Shown here piece by piece: positions 39,680 through 49,827 of a DNA stretch of 64,000 nucleotides. The notes below the pieces were generated by a model. That model was not told the origin of the DNA. It searched no databases and saw only the letters and a program-made list of their open reading frames with translations. A program made the position numbers and the translations under genes. Origin of the DNA: Trichomonas vaginalis G3 (Eukaryota; Parabasalia; Trichomonadida; Trichomonadidae); NCBI RefSeq assembly GCF_026262505.1, contig NC_067204.1:21049300-21113299 (forward strand), given 5' to 3'. Position 1 is the stretch's first letter. Each line of letters begins with the position of its first letter.

Positions 39680-39749
39680 TTCTTAGGGCTAGAAGGGGCG
39701 CAGCCCCTGGAAGCCCCACTACCTTTTTTTTTTTTTTTTTTTTTTTTTT
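39680..39749. repeat. Right terminal inverted repeat with hairpin
   Basis: AGGGCTAGAA, then the hairpin GGGGC-gca-GCCCC, then CTGGAAGCCCCACTACC and 26 T. It is the inverse of the left end except that the hairpin arms differ together. Confidence 0.92.
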
Positions 39750-39754
39750 CAAAT

Positions 39755-40129
39755 TGTTATATGATTGGCTTTCTTGGGCCAATGTACCTGATAAGTGTGG
39801 AAAAGACGAAGTTGAATAAAAACATTTTTTGGTCGTTCAGTAACATAATGGGGTTCTTCAGATGATTTTTCATACAATCGTTTTACATACATGGATTGAA
39901 CAAAATAACCTTTTGGAAAAATGTATTGAATGAAATTTCACTTCATTGAGCAAGAAAAAAATTATCCTTGGAAAAGGTGACATATTTTGAATGCTTATTG
40001 AAACAGAAAATATTAAATAATTAATGCGCAAATATTTATTTAAAGGAAAACAGTAGAAATGAAATTCTGTCACTTTTAAAATTTATTTCTAATTTTTATT
40101 CAAATATTTTTTTTCGTTAAAATCTCAGA
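39755..40129. other. Intergenic DNA upstream of ankyrin-RING gene
   Basis: AT-rich, with no gene or repeat seen. The last 50 bp before the ATG at 40130 would hold the host promoter; I see no clear TCAYWW box there. Confidence 0.5.
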
Positions 40130-42241
40130 ATGCCTATATTAGATGCGGTTATGAACGGTACAGCCGAGCAAGTTAATGCGGCTATCAAGGAAGGTGGTGA
40201 TATCAACGAAGTCGATGGCGAAGGATACACCCCTTTAATGAGATCAATAGAAAAGCCTTCTAAAGATATTTTTGGCGTATTGATCAAAAGCAAAGCCGAT
40301 GTTAAATATAAATCACCATCTGGCCTTGATGCTATGAAAGTAGCTATCCAAGCAGGAGCAGATTTTGCAATTCCAGTTTTAATCAAGTCCGGTTATCCAA
40401 TTGACACAGTTTACGAACAAGGAAGGACAACCTTACATATTGCTGCACTTTCTGGCAACAAGAAAATCATCGAGACGTTATGTAAAGTTAAAGCTGATGT
40501 TAATGCTAAAGATCAAGATGGAAATACACCATTGTCACTAGCCTTAGCCAACCAAGTCCCTGGCATCTTGCAAGTGTTCGCTAAATACAATCCCCCATTT
40601 AACGAACCAAATAATAAAGGCGAAACAGTCGCTCATCTTATCATTCCATACCAAATGCCAGAGATGGTCAAATTCCTATCGAACAAGAAGTACTCTATCG
40701 ACTGGAATGCAGCAGATGAAGAAGGAATGACTCCAGCCTTAATTGCTGCCAAGCTTGGTTTAGAGAAATCGCTCGAATTACTACTTAAAGCAGGTGCTTC
40801 ATCAAGTGCTCATACTAAAGATGGCTCAACAATTGTCCATCTCGCTGCATTAGGTGGACAATCGACAATTATACCTATCTGTGCAGCCCAAGGAGCTCCA
40901 ATTGACTCGGAGAACGACAAAGGTATCAGACCAATCCATTTCGCATGCCAGAGTGGTTCAGTTCCAATGGTTCAAGCACTTCAAAAAGCATTAGCCGATT
41001 TAAACGCTACAGATAAGGAAGGAAACTGTTCCTTGCACTACGCAGTTGTCTACCATCAGCCAGAAATTGTTTCTTTGCTTCTTGAATCTTCAGTTGACAT
41101 AAATTCAAAAGGAAAAGACGGAAAAACAGCTTTACACATGGCCGTTGAGAAAGGATACAACGATATTGTTACTTTCCTTACAGAGAAGTCCTGTGAAGTC
41201 AACATGAAAGACAACAACGGCGAAACTCCTCTTCATGTCGCAATTATTAACAACAATGTCGAAGCAATTAAGATTCTCTTAGCTGCAGGAGCATCAACAA
41301 ATGTCCAATCGAGTGATGGAACATCGCCTTTGCATTTAGTTGCAACAAGACACGCTTTAGAAATGGGCGGATTGTTGTTGGCCGCGAATGCAAATATCAA
41401 CATCCAAAACGACAAACAAGAGACACCAATTGTTCTCTCAACAGAATGCGGTGATGAAGATTTGGTTGGTGTTTTCATTGAGAACAAAGCTGATTTGGAT
41501 ATAGGAGATGAACATGGAAAAAGACCACTTCACCTGGCCATTATTGGTGACCACATGTCTATTTTTGAGAAATTGCAGAAAGCAGGAGCTGATTTGAACG
41601 CGAAAGATGAGGAAGGAAAGACTCCTTTGCACGTTGCTGTTGAATTGAATAAGAACGAATTTGTTGTGAAACTGATAGAAGACAAAGCGAAAGTTGATAT
41701 TGCTGATAACAAAGGACAAACTCCTCTTCATGTTGCATCAAACAATGCATCTCATGTAATGATAAACGAGTTATTGGAAGCAGGAGCACCAGTGAATGTT
41801 GTTGATCTCGAAAAGAATACTCCTCTTCATTTGGCAGCATTGAAGATGGACAAGAAATGCGTTCAAGCATTGATTGTTTCTGGTGCTGATGTTAAACTGA
41901 TGAATGATAAAGGTTTGACACCAATGCAAGGTGTTAGATTGACATTCTCTAAGTTCATGAAGGCTTTGGTTGCAGAGAGAGATGAGAAAGATGTGAAAGA
42001 CGCAAAGGATGAATACATTGCTGGTAAAGTATTGAACCAGGAAGGTCAGCCATTAAATACTCAAGCAGATATGAGAGAATCGTTCTGTTTGTATTGTAAG
42101 AGAAGACCAGCTGTTGCTGCGATGATGCCGTGTGGTCATCTCTGTGTTTGTGAGGTCTGTTTGAAGGAAAGAGTTGGACAAATAAAGACTTGTCCAATCT
42201 GCAAGAAAGATATAACTGGCGCTGTTAATATCTTGTGTTAA
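40130..42241 (+). CDS. Ankyrin-repeat protein with C-terminal RING finger
   Basis: 703 aa, complete. About 17 ankyrin repeats run from residue ~5 to ~610, with consensus strings such as GKTALHMAVEKGYNDIVTFL and GKTPLHVAVELNKNEFVVKL. A C3HC4 RING follows at ~650-698: CLYCKRRPAVAAMMPCGHLC, then CEVCLKERVGQIKTCPICKK. This is the build of a ubiquitin E3 ligase that picks substrates with ankyrin repeats. The RING is of the IAP/MULAN-like short type. The stop TAA is part of TTAAAAA, fitting a trichomonad TAAA signal. The DNA is less AT-rich and more codon-biased than nearby genes, suggesting good expression. Confidence 0.92.
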   Translation: MPILDAVMNGTAEQVNAAIKEGGDINEVDGEGYTPLMRSIEKPSKDIFGVLIKSKADVKYKSPSGLDAMKVAIQAGADFAIPVLIKSGYPIDTVYEQGRTTLHIAALSGNKKIIETLCKVKADVNAKDQDGNTPLSLALANQVPGILQVFAKYNPPFNEPNNKGETVAHLIIPYQMPEMVKFLSNKKYSIDWNAADEEGMTPALIAAKLGLEKSLELLLKAGASSSAHTKDGSTIVHLAALGGQSTIIPICAAQGAPIDSENDKGIRPIHFACQSGSVPMVQALQKALADLNATDKEGNCSLHYAVVYHQPEIVSLLLESSVDINSKGKDGKTALHMAVEKGYNDIVTFLTEKSCEVNMKDNNGETPLHVAIINNNVEAIKILLAAGASTNVQSSDGTSPLHLVATRHALEMGGLLLAANANINIQNDKQETPIVLSTECGDEDLVGVFIENKADLDIGDEHGKRPLHLAIIGDHMSIFEKLQKAGADLNAKDEEGKTPLHVAVELNKNEFVVKLIEDKAKVDIADNKGQTPLHVASNNASHVMINELLEAGAPVNVVDLEKNTPLHLAALKMDKKCVQALIVSGADVKLMNDKGLTPMQGVRLTFSKFMKALVAERDEKDVKDAKDEYIAGKVLNQEGQPLNTQADMRESFCLYCKRRPAVAAMMPCGHLCVCEVCLKERVGQIKTCPICKKDITGAVNILC

Positions 42242-42449
42242 AAATTAAAAAAAAATCTCTTATTTATATATTTGTTTTTTTAATGAATGAATTAAATTCA
42301 ACAAATATGAGCATTTAATGGTGCACTTACCACTTTCTGACATGCTCTTGCGAAATCAATATATTATATTAGAATAGCAAAAAAAAAAGTAAAGCAATCA
42401 TACTAGGCACTCAAAAGTGATTTACAGCAAATTTTTTCAAGATCAAAAA

Positions 42450-43757
42450 TATAGGGTGTCCAAAGGTGTGTTTAGCACAAACCTGAATACTGCGAATAGA
42501 AATAAACAAGTTACATATATATAAAGTTTATTTAAATATAATCACCATTGGATTCAATCACGCGTTCGCAGCGATCGATCCAGGCTTGAAAGACACGCTT
42601 TAAATCATCATGAGAAAATTGCTCAAATTGCTCTCTTACAAAATTTTCAAGATCATCTGGACTCGCGAATTCGCGTCCTTCAGCTCTCTTTTTTAGCGTG
42701 CCGAATAAATAAAAGTCAGAGTGTGCAATATCAGGTGAATAAATTGGGTTTGGAACAACTTTGACATTGTTTTCCACCAAGTAATTCATTACCTTATGAC
42801 TTTTGTGAACTCTTGAATTATCAAAATGAATTGCAAACTTTTGTTTTTGTTGTTTGGATTTCTCAAACTCATCAGAATTGATAATTTGAGTAAGAACATT
42901 GTCAATTAGATACTGAGCATTCATCGTATTAGGTTTTTGAAGAATATCAATTGCGATGATGCCATTCACGCCCCAAAAAACCGACAACATCATCATTGGT
43001 GTGTCAATTTTTTTCTTCGGGAATGTTTGCGGACTTTCATCCTTCGGGATCCACATGATTTTGGCTTCTGTTGCATATTGAAACCAAGACTCGTCCCCTG
43101 TTACTAAAAAGCGAAACTTCTTGGATTGATACGCACCCAATATAGAGAGGAGCTCTTTCGAAGATTGGACTCTAGATTTTTTTTGAACTGAATTAAGGTT
43201 GTGCGGAACCCAACGTGTATACGCTAGTTTGTAGTTCAAATAATTGTACAGATAATAACTGACTGTTGTACGTGGTATCTTTGTCATCTCCTCTATCCTT
43301 CTGAGTGATGCTCTTGGGTCTTCATCTAGCGCTTGAAGAATTGCTTTGATTTTTCTTTGATCCGGCGATTTTTTGTCAATTTTTATGATGGGCGCCTTTT
43401 TGTTCATGAAGTGATACATCCTAACATGATACGTTACAGTGGAATAGCTAGGAGCATCCATACCGAAGCATTTTACCAATGTCTCGTAGATTTTTTTACA
43501 GTCTTTGCATTTTTTTGCAAGAGCGAGGATGTTTTCTTTATGATTCATTAAAAAAATGAAAAAAATCCCGCCAAAATTTCCCGCGAAACCGCCTCTTGTC
43601 TCAAAATTCATTTTATATCCCGGCATGGCGCCAAAATACAACATACTCATCATATACATATATTCATATTTTTTATTATATATTTATAATCAGCATATAT
43701 CTCCTTTAATAGTCTCATATAGAGCGCTGTGCTAAACGCACCTTTGGACACCCTATA
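42450..43757 (-). mobile_element. Mariner element (Tvmar1-like), 1.3 kb
   Basis: Terminal inverted repeats of ~28 bp: TAGGGTGTCCAAAGGTGTGT-TTAGCAC at left, and the inverse at right with one difference (GTGCG). TA dinucleotides flank both sides. The transposase gene inside is intact, so the copy may be young. Family assignment to Tvmar1, the known T. vaginalis mariner, is by knowledge of that genome. Confidence 0.92.
42532..43548 (-). CDS. Mariner transposase, DD34D
   Basis: 338 aa from the ATG at 43548; the longer open frame upstream lies in the element's 5' untranslated part. The N-terminal half carries the helix-turn-helix region (KAILQALDEDPRASLRRIEE MTKIPRTTV). The catalytic triad is complete: D in VTGDESWFQYA, D in IHFDNSRVHKS, and D in YSPDIAHSDFYLFG, with exactly 34 residues between the second and third. 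That is the mariner signature. The enzyme would cut at the terminal repeats and insert at TA. No stop or shift interrupts it. Confidence 0.95.
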   Translation of the reverse strand: MNHKENILALAKKCKDCKKIYETLVKCFGMDAPSYSTVTYHVRMYHFMNKKAPIIKIDKKSPDQRKIKAILQALDEDPRASLRRIEEMTKIPRTTVSYYLYNYLNYKLAYTRWVPHNLNSVQKKSRVQSSKELLSILGAYQSKKFRFLVTGDESWFQYATEAKIMWIPKDESPQTFPKKKIDTPMMMLSVFWGVNGIIAIDILQKPNTMNAQYLIDNVLTQIINSDEFEKSKQQKQKFAIHFDNSRVHKSHKVMNYLVENNVKVVPNPIYSPDIAHSDFYLFGTLKKRAEGREFASPDDLENFVREQFEQFSHDDLKRVFQAWIDRCERVIESNGDYI

Positions 43758-43956
43758 TTGACATTTTATCTTGGATGTCAAAAAGATAGTGCACTCATAA
43801 AGAATTTATGAAAAAGCGTTCGTAAATTACAATTATTTTGCATGAAATGAGCACTATACTCAGAAGTATATTTTTTATAAGATGGAAAAGGTTAGAATAA
43901 ATAGTTGATGAAACCAATTGAATTTTGTGAATGTTCATACTAAGCAAAATCATCTA

Positions 43957-44180
43957 TTTAAGGGTGCACTTACCACTTTCTGACAACCCCTGCCAAAATC
44001 ATCAAATCTTTATTTTAATCACAAATAAGTATAGCAGCACCAACAGCTAATATATAGTGATGTATTGTAACTTTTTTCCGACCATAAATATTAGGTTTTT
44101 GCCAACGAAGATTGGGACCTAAAGTATCGAGTGTTAAAAAAATTGAAAGAATGTCAGAAAGTGGTAAGTGCACCCTTAAA
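43957..44180. mobile_element. 224-bp MITE with 29-bp perfect inverted ends
   Basis: Ends TTTAAGGGTGCACTTACCAC-TTTCTGACA in perfect inverse, flanked by TA on each side (43955-43956 and 44181-44182), which points to a Tc1/mariner-type enzyme as mover. It has no coding capacity. A worn relative sits at 42314-43801. Confidence 0.9.
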
Positions 44181-44214
44181 TAAAAACGAAATTTTTATTC
44201 CTTAAAATGAAATT

Positions 44215-45410
44215 TTATACGGTCGCTCCATGCGAAATAAGAAGCTCCATTATTTCTTTTGATTCTTTGTTCTTTGCAATATCGTAAGCGGTTCTGCCAT
44301 AAACATCTTTTGCGTTTATGTCTATTCCAAGTGAAATAAGTTTTTCAGCGTGCCATATTGATTTCCAATATGCAGCAATATGAAGCATGGTTCGTCCCTC
44401 AATGTTTGTATGATTAATGTCAAAGCCATGTGCAATAATTGTTTCGGCAACAGCTTTATTAGAAAGTGCAGCATAAAGAGCATTTTGTAAATATCTGTCG
44501 TGAGCATAGATATCTACACCTTGTGAAATAAAATATTCGCATAGAGATGGAATATGAAATTGAGGTGACATAATAAAGAAGTAATCGTAGATTTTATCGG
44601 ATTTATCTAGGGTAATCAAAAATGCATTAAGATTATTATATGATGGGAATATATCATCTTTAAGATTGTAATGATCAACGGCATAAACGAAGAAATCAAT
44701 GTTATGCGAAATTATAGCATATTCGCAAATTCGCCTTGAGTCTACATAACTTGGAACTGGTATTTTCATGCATTCACTAATTATGTCTGGATTGCCTCCT
44801 AAAAATGAATTAGCAATACATTCAACTGTGATTTTTGCGTTATGTTCTGTCATTAAAAACTTAAAGCATTTAGCTGCTCCATAATAAGAGCATAATTCTA
44901 ATAATGATATCTCTCGTGGAAAAAGATTATTAGAAAATGTTAGCTTTCCGCTCAATTCTACTGATGCTATAAATGATTTTATATCATCGTCCATTATTGC
45001 TATTAAAATTGAATCTGTTTTGTTTATATCCAATGAAAAACCTTGAGAATCATATTTCTGGTATTTCTCTTTATCTTTCTCGTCTATATCTATTCCGTAG
45101 TCTTTGCAAATAAAGTAATCAAAGATAGTTTTAAGGTGTTTGACTTCATCTGGATGAAATTCTTCATAGAATTTTTTATTTAACTCATAATATGATTTTA
45201 AGTAACAGTTGTTGAAGTTTGAGGCATCTTGGATAGCTTCCATTATTTCGTATGGGGTGAAATATTTTGTATCGATTAAATTAATTTTGATTTGCTTGTA
45301 ATATTGTCAATTTCTTCTTCTTTGAAAGTATGCAATCTGTATAATGCATCGAAACTATCAATATAGCCTTTATACAACGGCATTAATTGGGCATATCTGG
45401 TTCCCGTCAT
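44215..45410 (-). pseudogene. Ankyrin-repeat protein (DUF3447 type), frameshifted
   Basis: A member of the large T. vaginalis ankyrin family. The first frame (45276-45410) gives MTGTRYAQLMPLYKGYIDSF-DALYRLHTFKEEEID. The second (44215 up to about 45290) goes on NLIDTKYFTPYEIMEAIQDA, then CYLKSYYELNKKFYEEFHPD typical of the DUF3447 neighbourhood, and C-terminal ankyrin repeats (DINHTNIEGRTMLHIAAYWK and DINAKDVYGRTAYDIAKNKE). A single base appears lost in an A-run near 45285-45292 (AGCAAATC), which ends the first frame at TAA. It is either a recent mutation or a sequencing error. The stop is part of TATAAAAT. Confidence 0.82.
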
Positions 45411-45417
45411 GAAAAAA

Positions 45418-45423
45418 AAATGA
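45418..45423 (-). promoter_or_regulatory. Initiator (Inr) TCATTT
   Basis: On the minus strand TCATTT lies 8-13 bp before the ATG of the ankyrin gene. It matches the trichomonad Inr consensus TCA(+1)Y(T/A)(T/A), at the usual short distance. Confidence 0.6.
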
Positions 45424-46013
45424 AGTATATTAGTCAAAAAAAATTGAATGAAACGTTTTTGACTTTTTTTGACTAATTTTTTTGTGTAATGATCGAAGGC
45501 AAGTCTTCCACTCAAAGTTCACAACAAGGAAATCATTTTTAAGGATATCAATATACTTTCTCAAGCTCTAGCTTATTAGTATTTTCTAATTTCTCATAAA
45601 CTTGAACGATATTGATCGATATTGCGTTATTATCATAAAGATTTTGAAAACGCTTTGACATATCTTTTATTATTCAAGTGTTTTTTTATAAAACATATAA
45701 CATATTACAAGATTTTTTTGCCAATCACTCCAAATCACTTGATTTTATGAATATATGTCGAAGATCACACATAATTAATAAAAATATTTTTTATTTTCAA
45801 AAAGGTACTTTTAATGGGTCAAAAATTGAAAAATTTTAATTTCTCTAGTTTCTAGCCAGAATCAATATAGAGTTCACATGCAAAAAGTGAAACTACTATG
45901 GTGTGGAAAAAAATATCAAAGTTCCCCACTTAAACACTATATATATATATAAAATAAAAAATGAAATTATAAAATTAAATACAAATACAAACAAACAAAT
46001 TTATCTAAAATAG
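45424..46013. other. Intergenic DNA
   Basis: AT-rich and without a gene. A (TA)n run lies at about 45939-45952. It holds the 3' flank of the VPS9 gene and the upstream region of the ankyrin gene. Confidence 0.5.
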
Positions 46014-47867
46014 CTAAGGAGATAAGAATTTGATGAGATCAAAATATATCTTCTTATTAATAACAAAATTCTTGGAATTCTTAAGGTATTTCTGCAGTGC
46101 TAATACAGTTGAATCAGAGAATGTTCCATCTATGTGGAATTGAGCTGGAAGGAAGTTTAATATAACTAATGATTTTTGAATTTCAGCTATAATTATTCTG
46201 ATTTCGAGGCAAGGATTGCTTGATCCATCCTTACCAAAATCACTAATTATATTTTTCGTTTGCTCAAGGAGGAGACTGAATCTTGGCTTGTTTGGAATTT
46301 TTTCCAAATTTTTCATCAAAAAAGAAGCCAAATTTATTCTTTCCAAGAGAGGTCCTGGGACTTTCTGATCCATAATGATGTAATCGATGTCCTCTTGGTT
46401 GGATAATTGGAAGAAAGTGCCATCAACCGTTGCAACATTTTCGAAATTTGGACATTTCGGCGAAATCAGGTTGAAACCATCTGTTACTTTATATTTATAA
46501 GCTTTGACGTTATCATCATCATTTCCTGTGTAGTAAATCAAGCTCGGAAAGAAGTTTTCATAGTAAAAAGAAAAAGTTGGAAAAGCAATAACTTCAAAAC
46601 CAGTCAAAAACACAGGATTATCGTCAGCAAGCTTAATAATATTCTGCATACGTTCAGGTGGGTACTTAAAAGGGAACAAAAGATAAGGTTCTACTGCAAT
46701 CATTCTGGCATCAATGAAATCTAGGGCTATTTTGGTCTGTGAGATGAGGAACGGGTATTTGGTCTCACGGAGCCCCTCGTATACATATGTTTCCATGAAG
46801 TTTATGAGGGTTTGGATGCAAATTACGTGGGTTGAAGAAATAATATAAACATAAAATTGGAAAATCTCGTCAGCGCCTGCTGCTTTTCCGCCAGCAGTAA
46901 GAGCATCGGATATCCATTTGAGAGTATTGGCAATGCAGTGAAGCATTTCGGTTGGACAGCATTGTAATTGAGTTTTTCGTAATTCGAACGAAATATGTTG
47001 AAGGGCAGGGATATCAATGGGCTCGTAAGTTATATCTGGTAGAGAATTCATGGTTGAACGTAAGTAATGGACATCAATTCGCTCGATTTTGTGATTTAAT
47101 AAATTATTTAACAAATTTTCATTCAATCCGCAGGTTTGTGGTCCTGATTTCGAGATCATCATGCACTTCTGAAGTATTTGGAAATCTGTGAGTTTGTCTA
47201 TCTGCGTTTCAATCATGATTTCTGAGTTAAATAATCCAATTAAATGTTCAGCAAGCTCAAAGAACATTGGAGCGTCTGGAGTAAAATATAGTGTCTGGTA
47301 CTGATCTGAATGAGCTTTATGATATACTTGAATTAGCTTGAAAACTTCGTTAATATAATAAGTATTGTTGATTGTAGTGTATTTTAAACAAAAACTCATA
47401 TACGATTTAAGAAATTTTTGATCTGCAAGCATATTTAATACAAATTCATATGGAAAAATTAAACTAACCATTCTTAATTGAGCATCAGTCGCTTCGTCGA
47501 GGTTTTTCGTAATTTTTTCGTATTCATTTCCAATAATTGTTGCTATAGATGAATGGTGTCCAAGTAGTTCTCTTGATAGTATCATAAATTCATGGGAATT
47601 AAAAATTTCTAGGTGCAATTTTAAAGCTTTGGATATGTTAATATCTGGATCTGCTGATTTCTCGAATTTTGTGAGATAAGTCATCATTAAATCTGATAAT
47701 GTTGCTTTAACATTTCTCAAATGTGTATATAAAAGATGAATATCCTGATGAAATCCCGGAGCTGTGGCGAAATATGGAATCTGCTGGTCAAGGATTGTGA
47801 TTTCTTTTAATACGTTTTCTATTCTATTCTTAAGTCCCCTTGTTAAAATCGAATATAAAGTTCTCAT
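46014..47867 (-). CDS. VPS9-domain protein (Rab5-type GEF)
   Basis: 617 aa from the ATG at 47867; the frame runs nine codons further up but without an ATG. Residues ~304-386 match the VPS9 domain: PTEMLHCIANTLKWISDALT, then AGADEIFQFYVYIISSTHVI (the conserved D-x-x-x-P/F-Y-V-I region) and ETYVYEGLRETKYPFLISQT. VPS9 domains exchange GDP for GTP on Rab5-family GTPases at early endosomes. The N-terminal 300 residues are helical, as in RIN/VARP-like proteins, and the C-terminal 230 are unassigned. With the mucolipin it adds an endosomal gene to the window, though they are 33 kb apart. Confidence 0.75.
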   Translation of the reverse strand: MRTLYSILTRGLKNRIENVLKEITILDQQIPYFATAPGFHQDIHLLYTHLRNVKATLSDLMMTYLTKFEKSADPDINISKALKLHLEIFNSHEFMILSRELLGHHSSIATIIGNEYEKITKNLDEATDAQLRMVSLIFPYEFVLNMLADQKFLKSYMSFCLKYTTINNTYYINEVFKLIQVYHKAHSDQYQTLYFTPDAPMFFELAEHLIGLFNSEIMIETQIDKLTDFQILQKCMMISKSGPQTCGLNENLLNNLLNHKIERIDVHYLRSTMNSLPDITYEPIDIPALQHISFELRKTQLQCCPTEMLHCIANTLKWISDALTAGGKAAGADEIFQFYVYIISSTHVICIQTLINFMETYVYEGLRETKYPFLISQTKIALDFIDARMIAVEPYLLFPFKYPPERMQNIIKLADDNPVFLTGFEVIAFPTFSFYYENFFPSLIYYTGNDDDNVKAYKYKVTDGFNLISPKCPNFENVATVDGTFFQLSNQEDIDYIIMDQKVPGPLLERINLASFLMKNLEKIPNKPRFSLLLEQTKNIISDFGKDGSSNPCLEIRIIIAEIQKSLVILNFLPAQFHIDGTFSDSTVLALQKYLKNSKNFVINKKIYFDLIKFLSP

Positions 47868-48927
47868 TACTACAAAAAAAAATCTTCGCCTCAAGATCTG
47901 AGGGTTAAAAACTTAAGAGTTTTTATTGCTGTATACATATAAAAATAAATATCGCGGCTAAATCATGTATTCAGTTGGCAACTTTTTGAAATAATTTTTG
48001 ATTGGATACATAATCACATCATAATTTGTAAATAAGGCAGAGTCGAAGATGGATTATAAAACAACTGAGAGAAGAGCAAACATTGAATAAAGTAAAATCA
48101 ATGAAAATTGTATTATTTCGTAAATGTATATCATCACATATTATTACTTCATTAATCACTAGATAATGATGGTGTAATTTCAATCTACTAAATCTATTTT
48201 CACATGATACCAATATAAATTGCTACTTATTGTTTGGTTGAACAAAACCTATGCGGGGATTTTATCTATTTTTATGAATATTAACAAATATTATTGTTTT
48301 AACTAGGATAATTGAATCATAGGAAAAAATTAATTTAAAAAAATAAGCAAACACTATATTTGAATGATAAAATGATGATAATAGCCTATGATAAATAAAT
48401 TATGAGTTGATAAAAATTTCAAAAATATTGTAAAAGAGAAATTTGAAGTTGAAAAAATGAACAAGTTTACATCATTTTTTTCAATTTTCATTGTTCTTGA
48501 TGATTTTTGGGGAAAATTAAGAAGTGGTTAGATTTAATTTTTAATCCTACATGCTGATATCTGAATAAAAATTTATAAATGTTTGTATTTCTATAAAATT
48601 TATCTGGAATTTCAATAAATAAGCTTATGAATATCATAATCCAAAATAACTATATAGGAAAGATATATAAGAAATGTTTTGATATCAAAATAGTAAAATG
48701 GCATCTTAATTTTCAATTCGTATAGAATAATGACATATTACAACATTCGTGGTAATGCATTTGATATGATTGGAAAAGGATTCAACACTTGAATAAACAA
48801 CATTCTGCAAAAATTTGTTTCCCATGATAAAATTTAATTTATACACTGAAAAATAATCAGTAATTAACATAACAAACAATAAAATAAACAACGCTTTAAA
48901 TAAAAAACAAATAAAAACAAAACAAGA
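47868..48927. other. Gene-free AT-rich stretch
   Basis: About 1 kb with only short AT-driven frames. I see no repeat or RNA gene. It contains the upstream region of the VPS9 gene and the 3' flank of the kinase. Confidence 0.5.
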
Positions 48928-49818
48928 TTACTCATGACTTGAATTTCTTCGTGGTCTTACCGGGATAACAAGCTTTGGCTTTGGTTTTGGCTTGATGAAA
49001 CTTGGCTGAAGTAATAATTGTGATGGAGCTGATTTCTGGCTTGAAATCTTTGGACGCTTAACTAACATTGAGCAACTGAGCGATTTGTTGAGAGAATCAA
49101 GAAGTTGCTTTGCTGTCCATCTATCTTCTGGCTTTAATTCAAGAGAATGCTGAATTAACGTTCTGATTTCTTTTGGACAATTCATGGGAATTGTGTAGAT
49201 ACCAGAGCAAATAGAAGATATAACTTCAGGAATTGTATGTCCAATGAATGGAAGCCTGCCAAAAGCAATCATGAATAAAGTAACTCCAAATGCCCAAATA
49301 TCGGACTGATAAGCTGAATAAGGCATTTTCTTAAACTGTTCTGGAGCCATGAATGCAATTGTTCCACCATAAACGCATGATTTAAGCTCGTTTTCTCGGA
49401 AAGTTTGGGCAATGCCAAAATCTGCTAATTTTGCACGGCCAAACTTATCGATGAATATGTTAGATGGTTTAATATCATGGTGAGCTACATTTTTCTGATG
49501 GATGTAAGCGAGAGCGGATAAAATTTCTTTTGAATGCTGGAGAAGATATTCCGGTTCAATTGAGCATTTGGCATTGAGCTTATCCTGAAAGCTTCCGTTT
49601 TCGCAATATTCGAGAACTAAAACGTAATCATCTCCTTCAATAAAACTATCGTAGACTCCAATAATATTTGGATGAATGAAATTACTAAGGATCTCAAGTT
49701 CTCGATGGTATGTGATCTTATAATTTTCATTTAATTCCTTATCTTCTACGTGAATCACTTTGCAAACAAAGTTTGTTTCGTACTTTACGCTTTTGCAAAG
49801 GTAGCAATGAGGGCATGA
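48928..49818 (-). pseudogene. Ser/Thr protein kinase, 5' end removed by an insertion
   Basis: The kept part has most of a protein kinase domain: FVCKVI with the VAIK-type lysine, YHRELEILSNFIHPNIIGVY (alpha-C), VAHHDIKPSNIFID (catalytic loop), LADFGIA (DFG), MAPEQF (APE) and SDIWAFGVTLFMIAFGRLPF. A short basic tail follows (KPKPKPKLVIPVRPRRNSSH). Upstream the frame is open to SCPHCYLCKSVKYETNFVCK, the end of the glycine loop, and then runs into the 5.1-kb inverted-repeat element with no ATG. The N-terminal piece is not found on the other side of the element. It looks CAMK/AMPK-like in style. The present form lacks a start and the full ATP loop. Confidence 0.85.
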
Positions 49819-49827
49819 TTTTTTTTT

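Larger units (their letters stand above)
16065..39749. mobile_element. Polinton-like virus-like element, 23.7 kb
   Basis: The left end is a run of 27 A followed by GGTAGTGGGGCTTCCAGG. The right end is the inverted form, followed by 26 T. CAAAT flanks both sides (16060-16064 and 39750-39754), fitting the 5-6 bp duplications of Mavericks/Polintons. Parts include an adenine methylase, retroviral-type integrase, A32-like packaging ATPase, D5-like SF3 helicase, capsid candidates, tail-fibre-like protein, HNH nuclease, KilA-N proteins and many small unknowns. No protein-primed DNA polymerase B and no clear adenain-type protease are visible. The ends are well kept and most frames are open. I count roughly four to six broken genes, so it is a fairly recent fossil copy rather than an ancient one. 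Confidence 0.92.
42314..43801. mobile_element. Degenerate TA-flanked MITE, split by the mariner
   Basis: The left end TTTAATGGTGCACTTACCAC-TTTCTGACA is almost the terminal repeat of the MITE at 43957-44180. The right end (TGTCAAAAAGATAGTGCACT-CATAAA) is a worn inverse of it. Without the mariner the copy is about 180 bp, and short stretches inside (AAAGCAATCA, AAAGTGATTTA, TTTTTTCAAGATC) align with the intact MITE. It is older than the mariner that lies in it. Confidence 0.7.

Noticed and set aside
41233-42197. Several minus-strand frames within the ankyrin-RING gene
   Set aside because: Mirror frames of the ankyrin repeats, without independent support.
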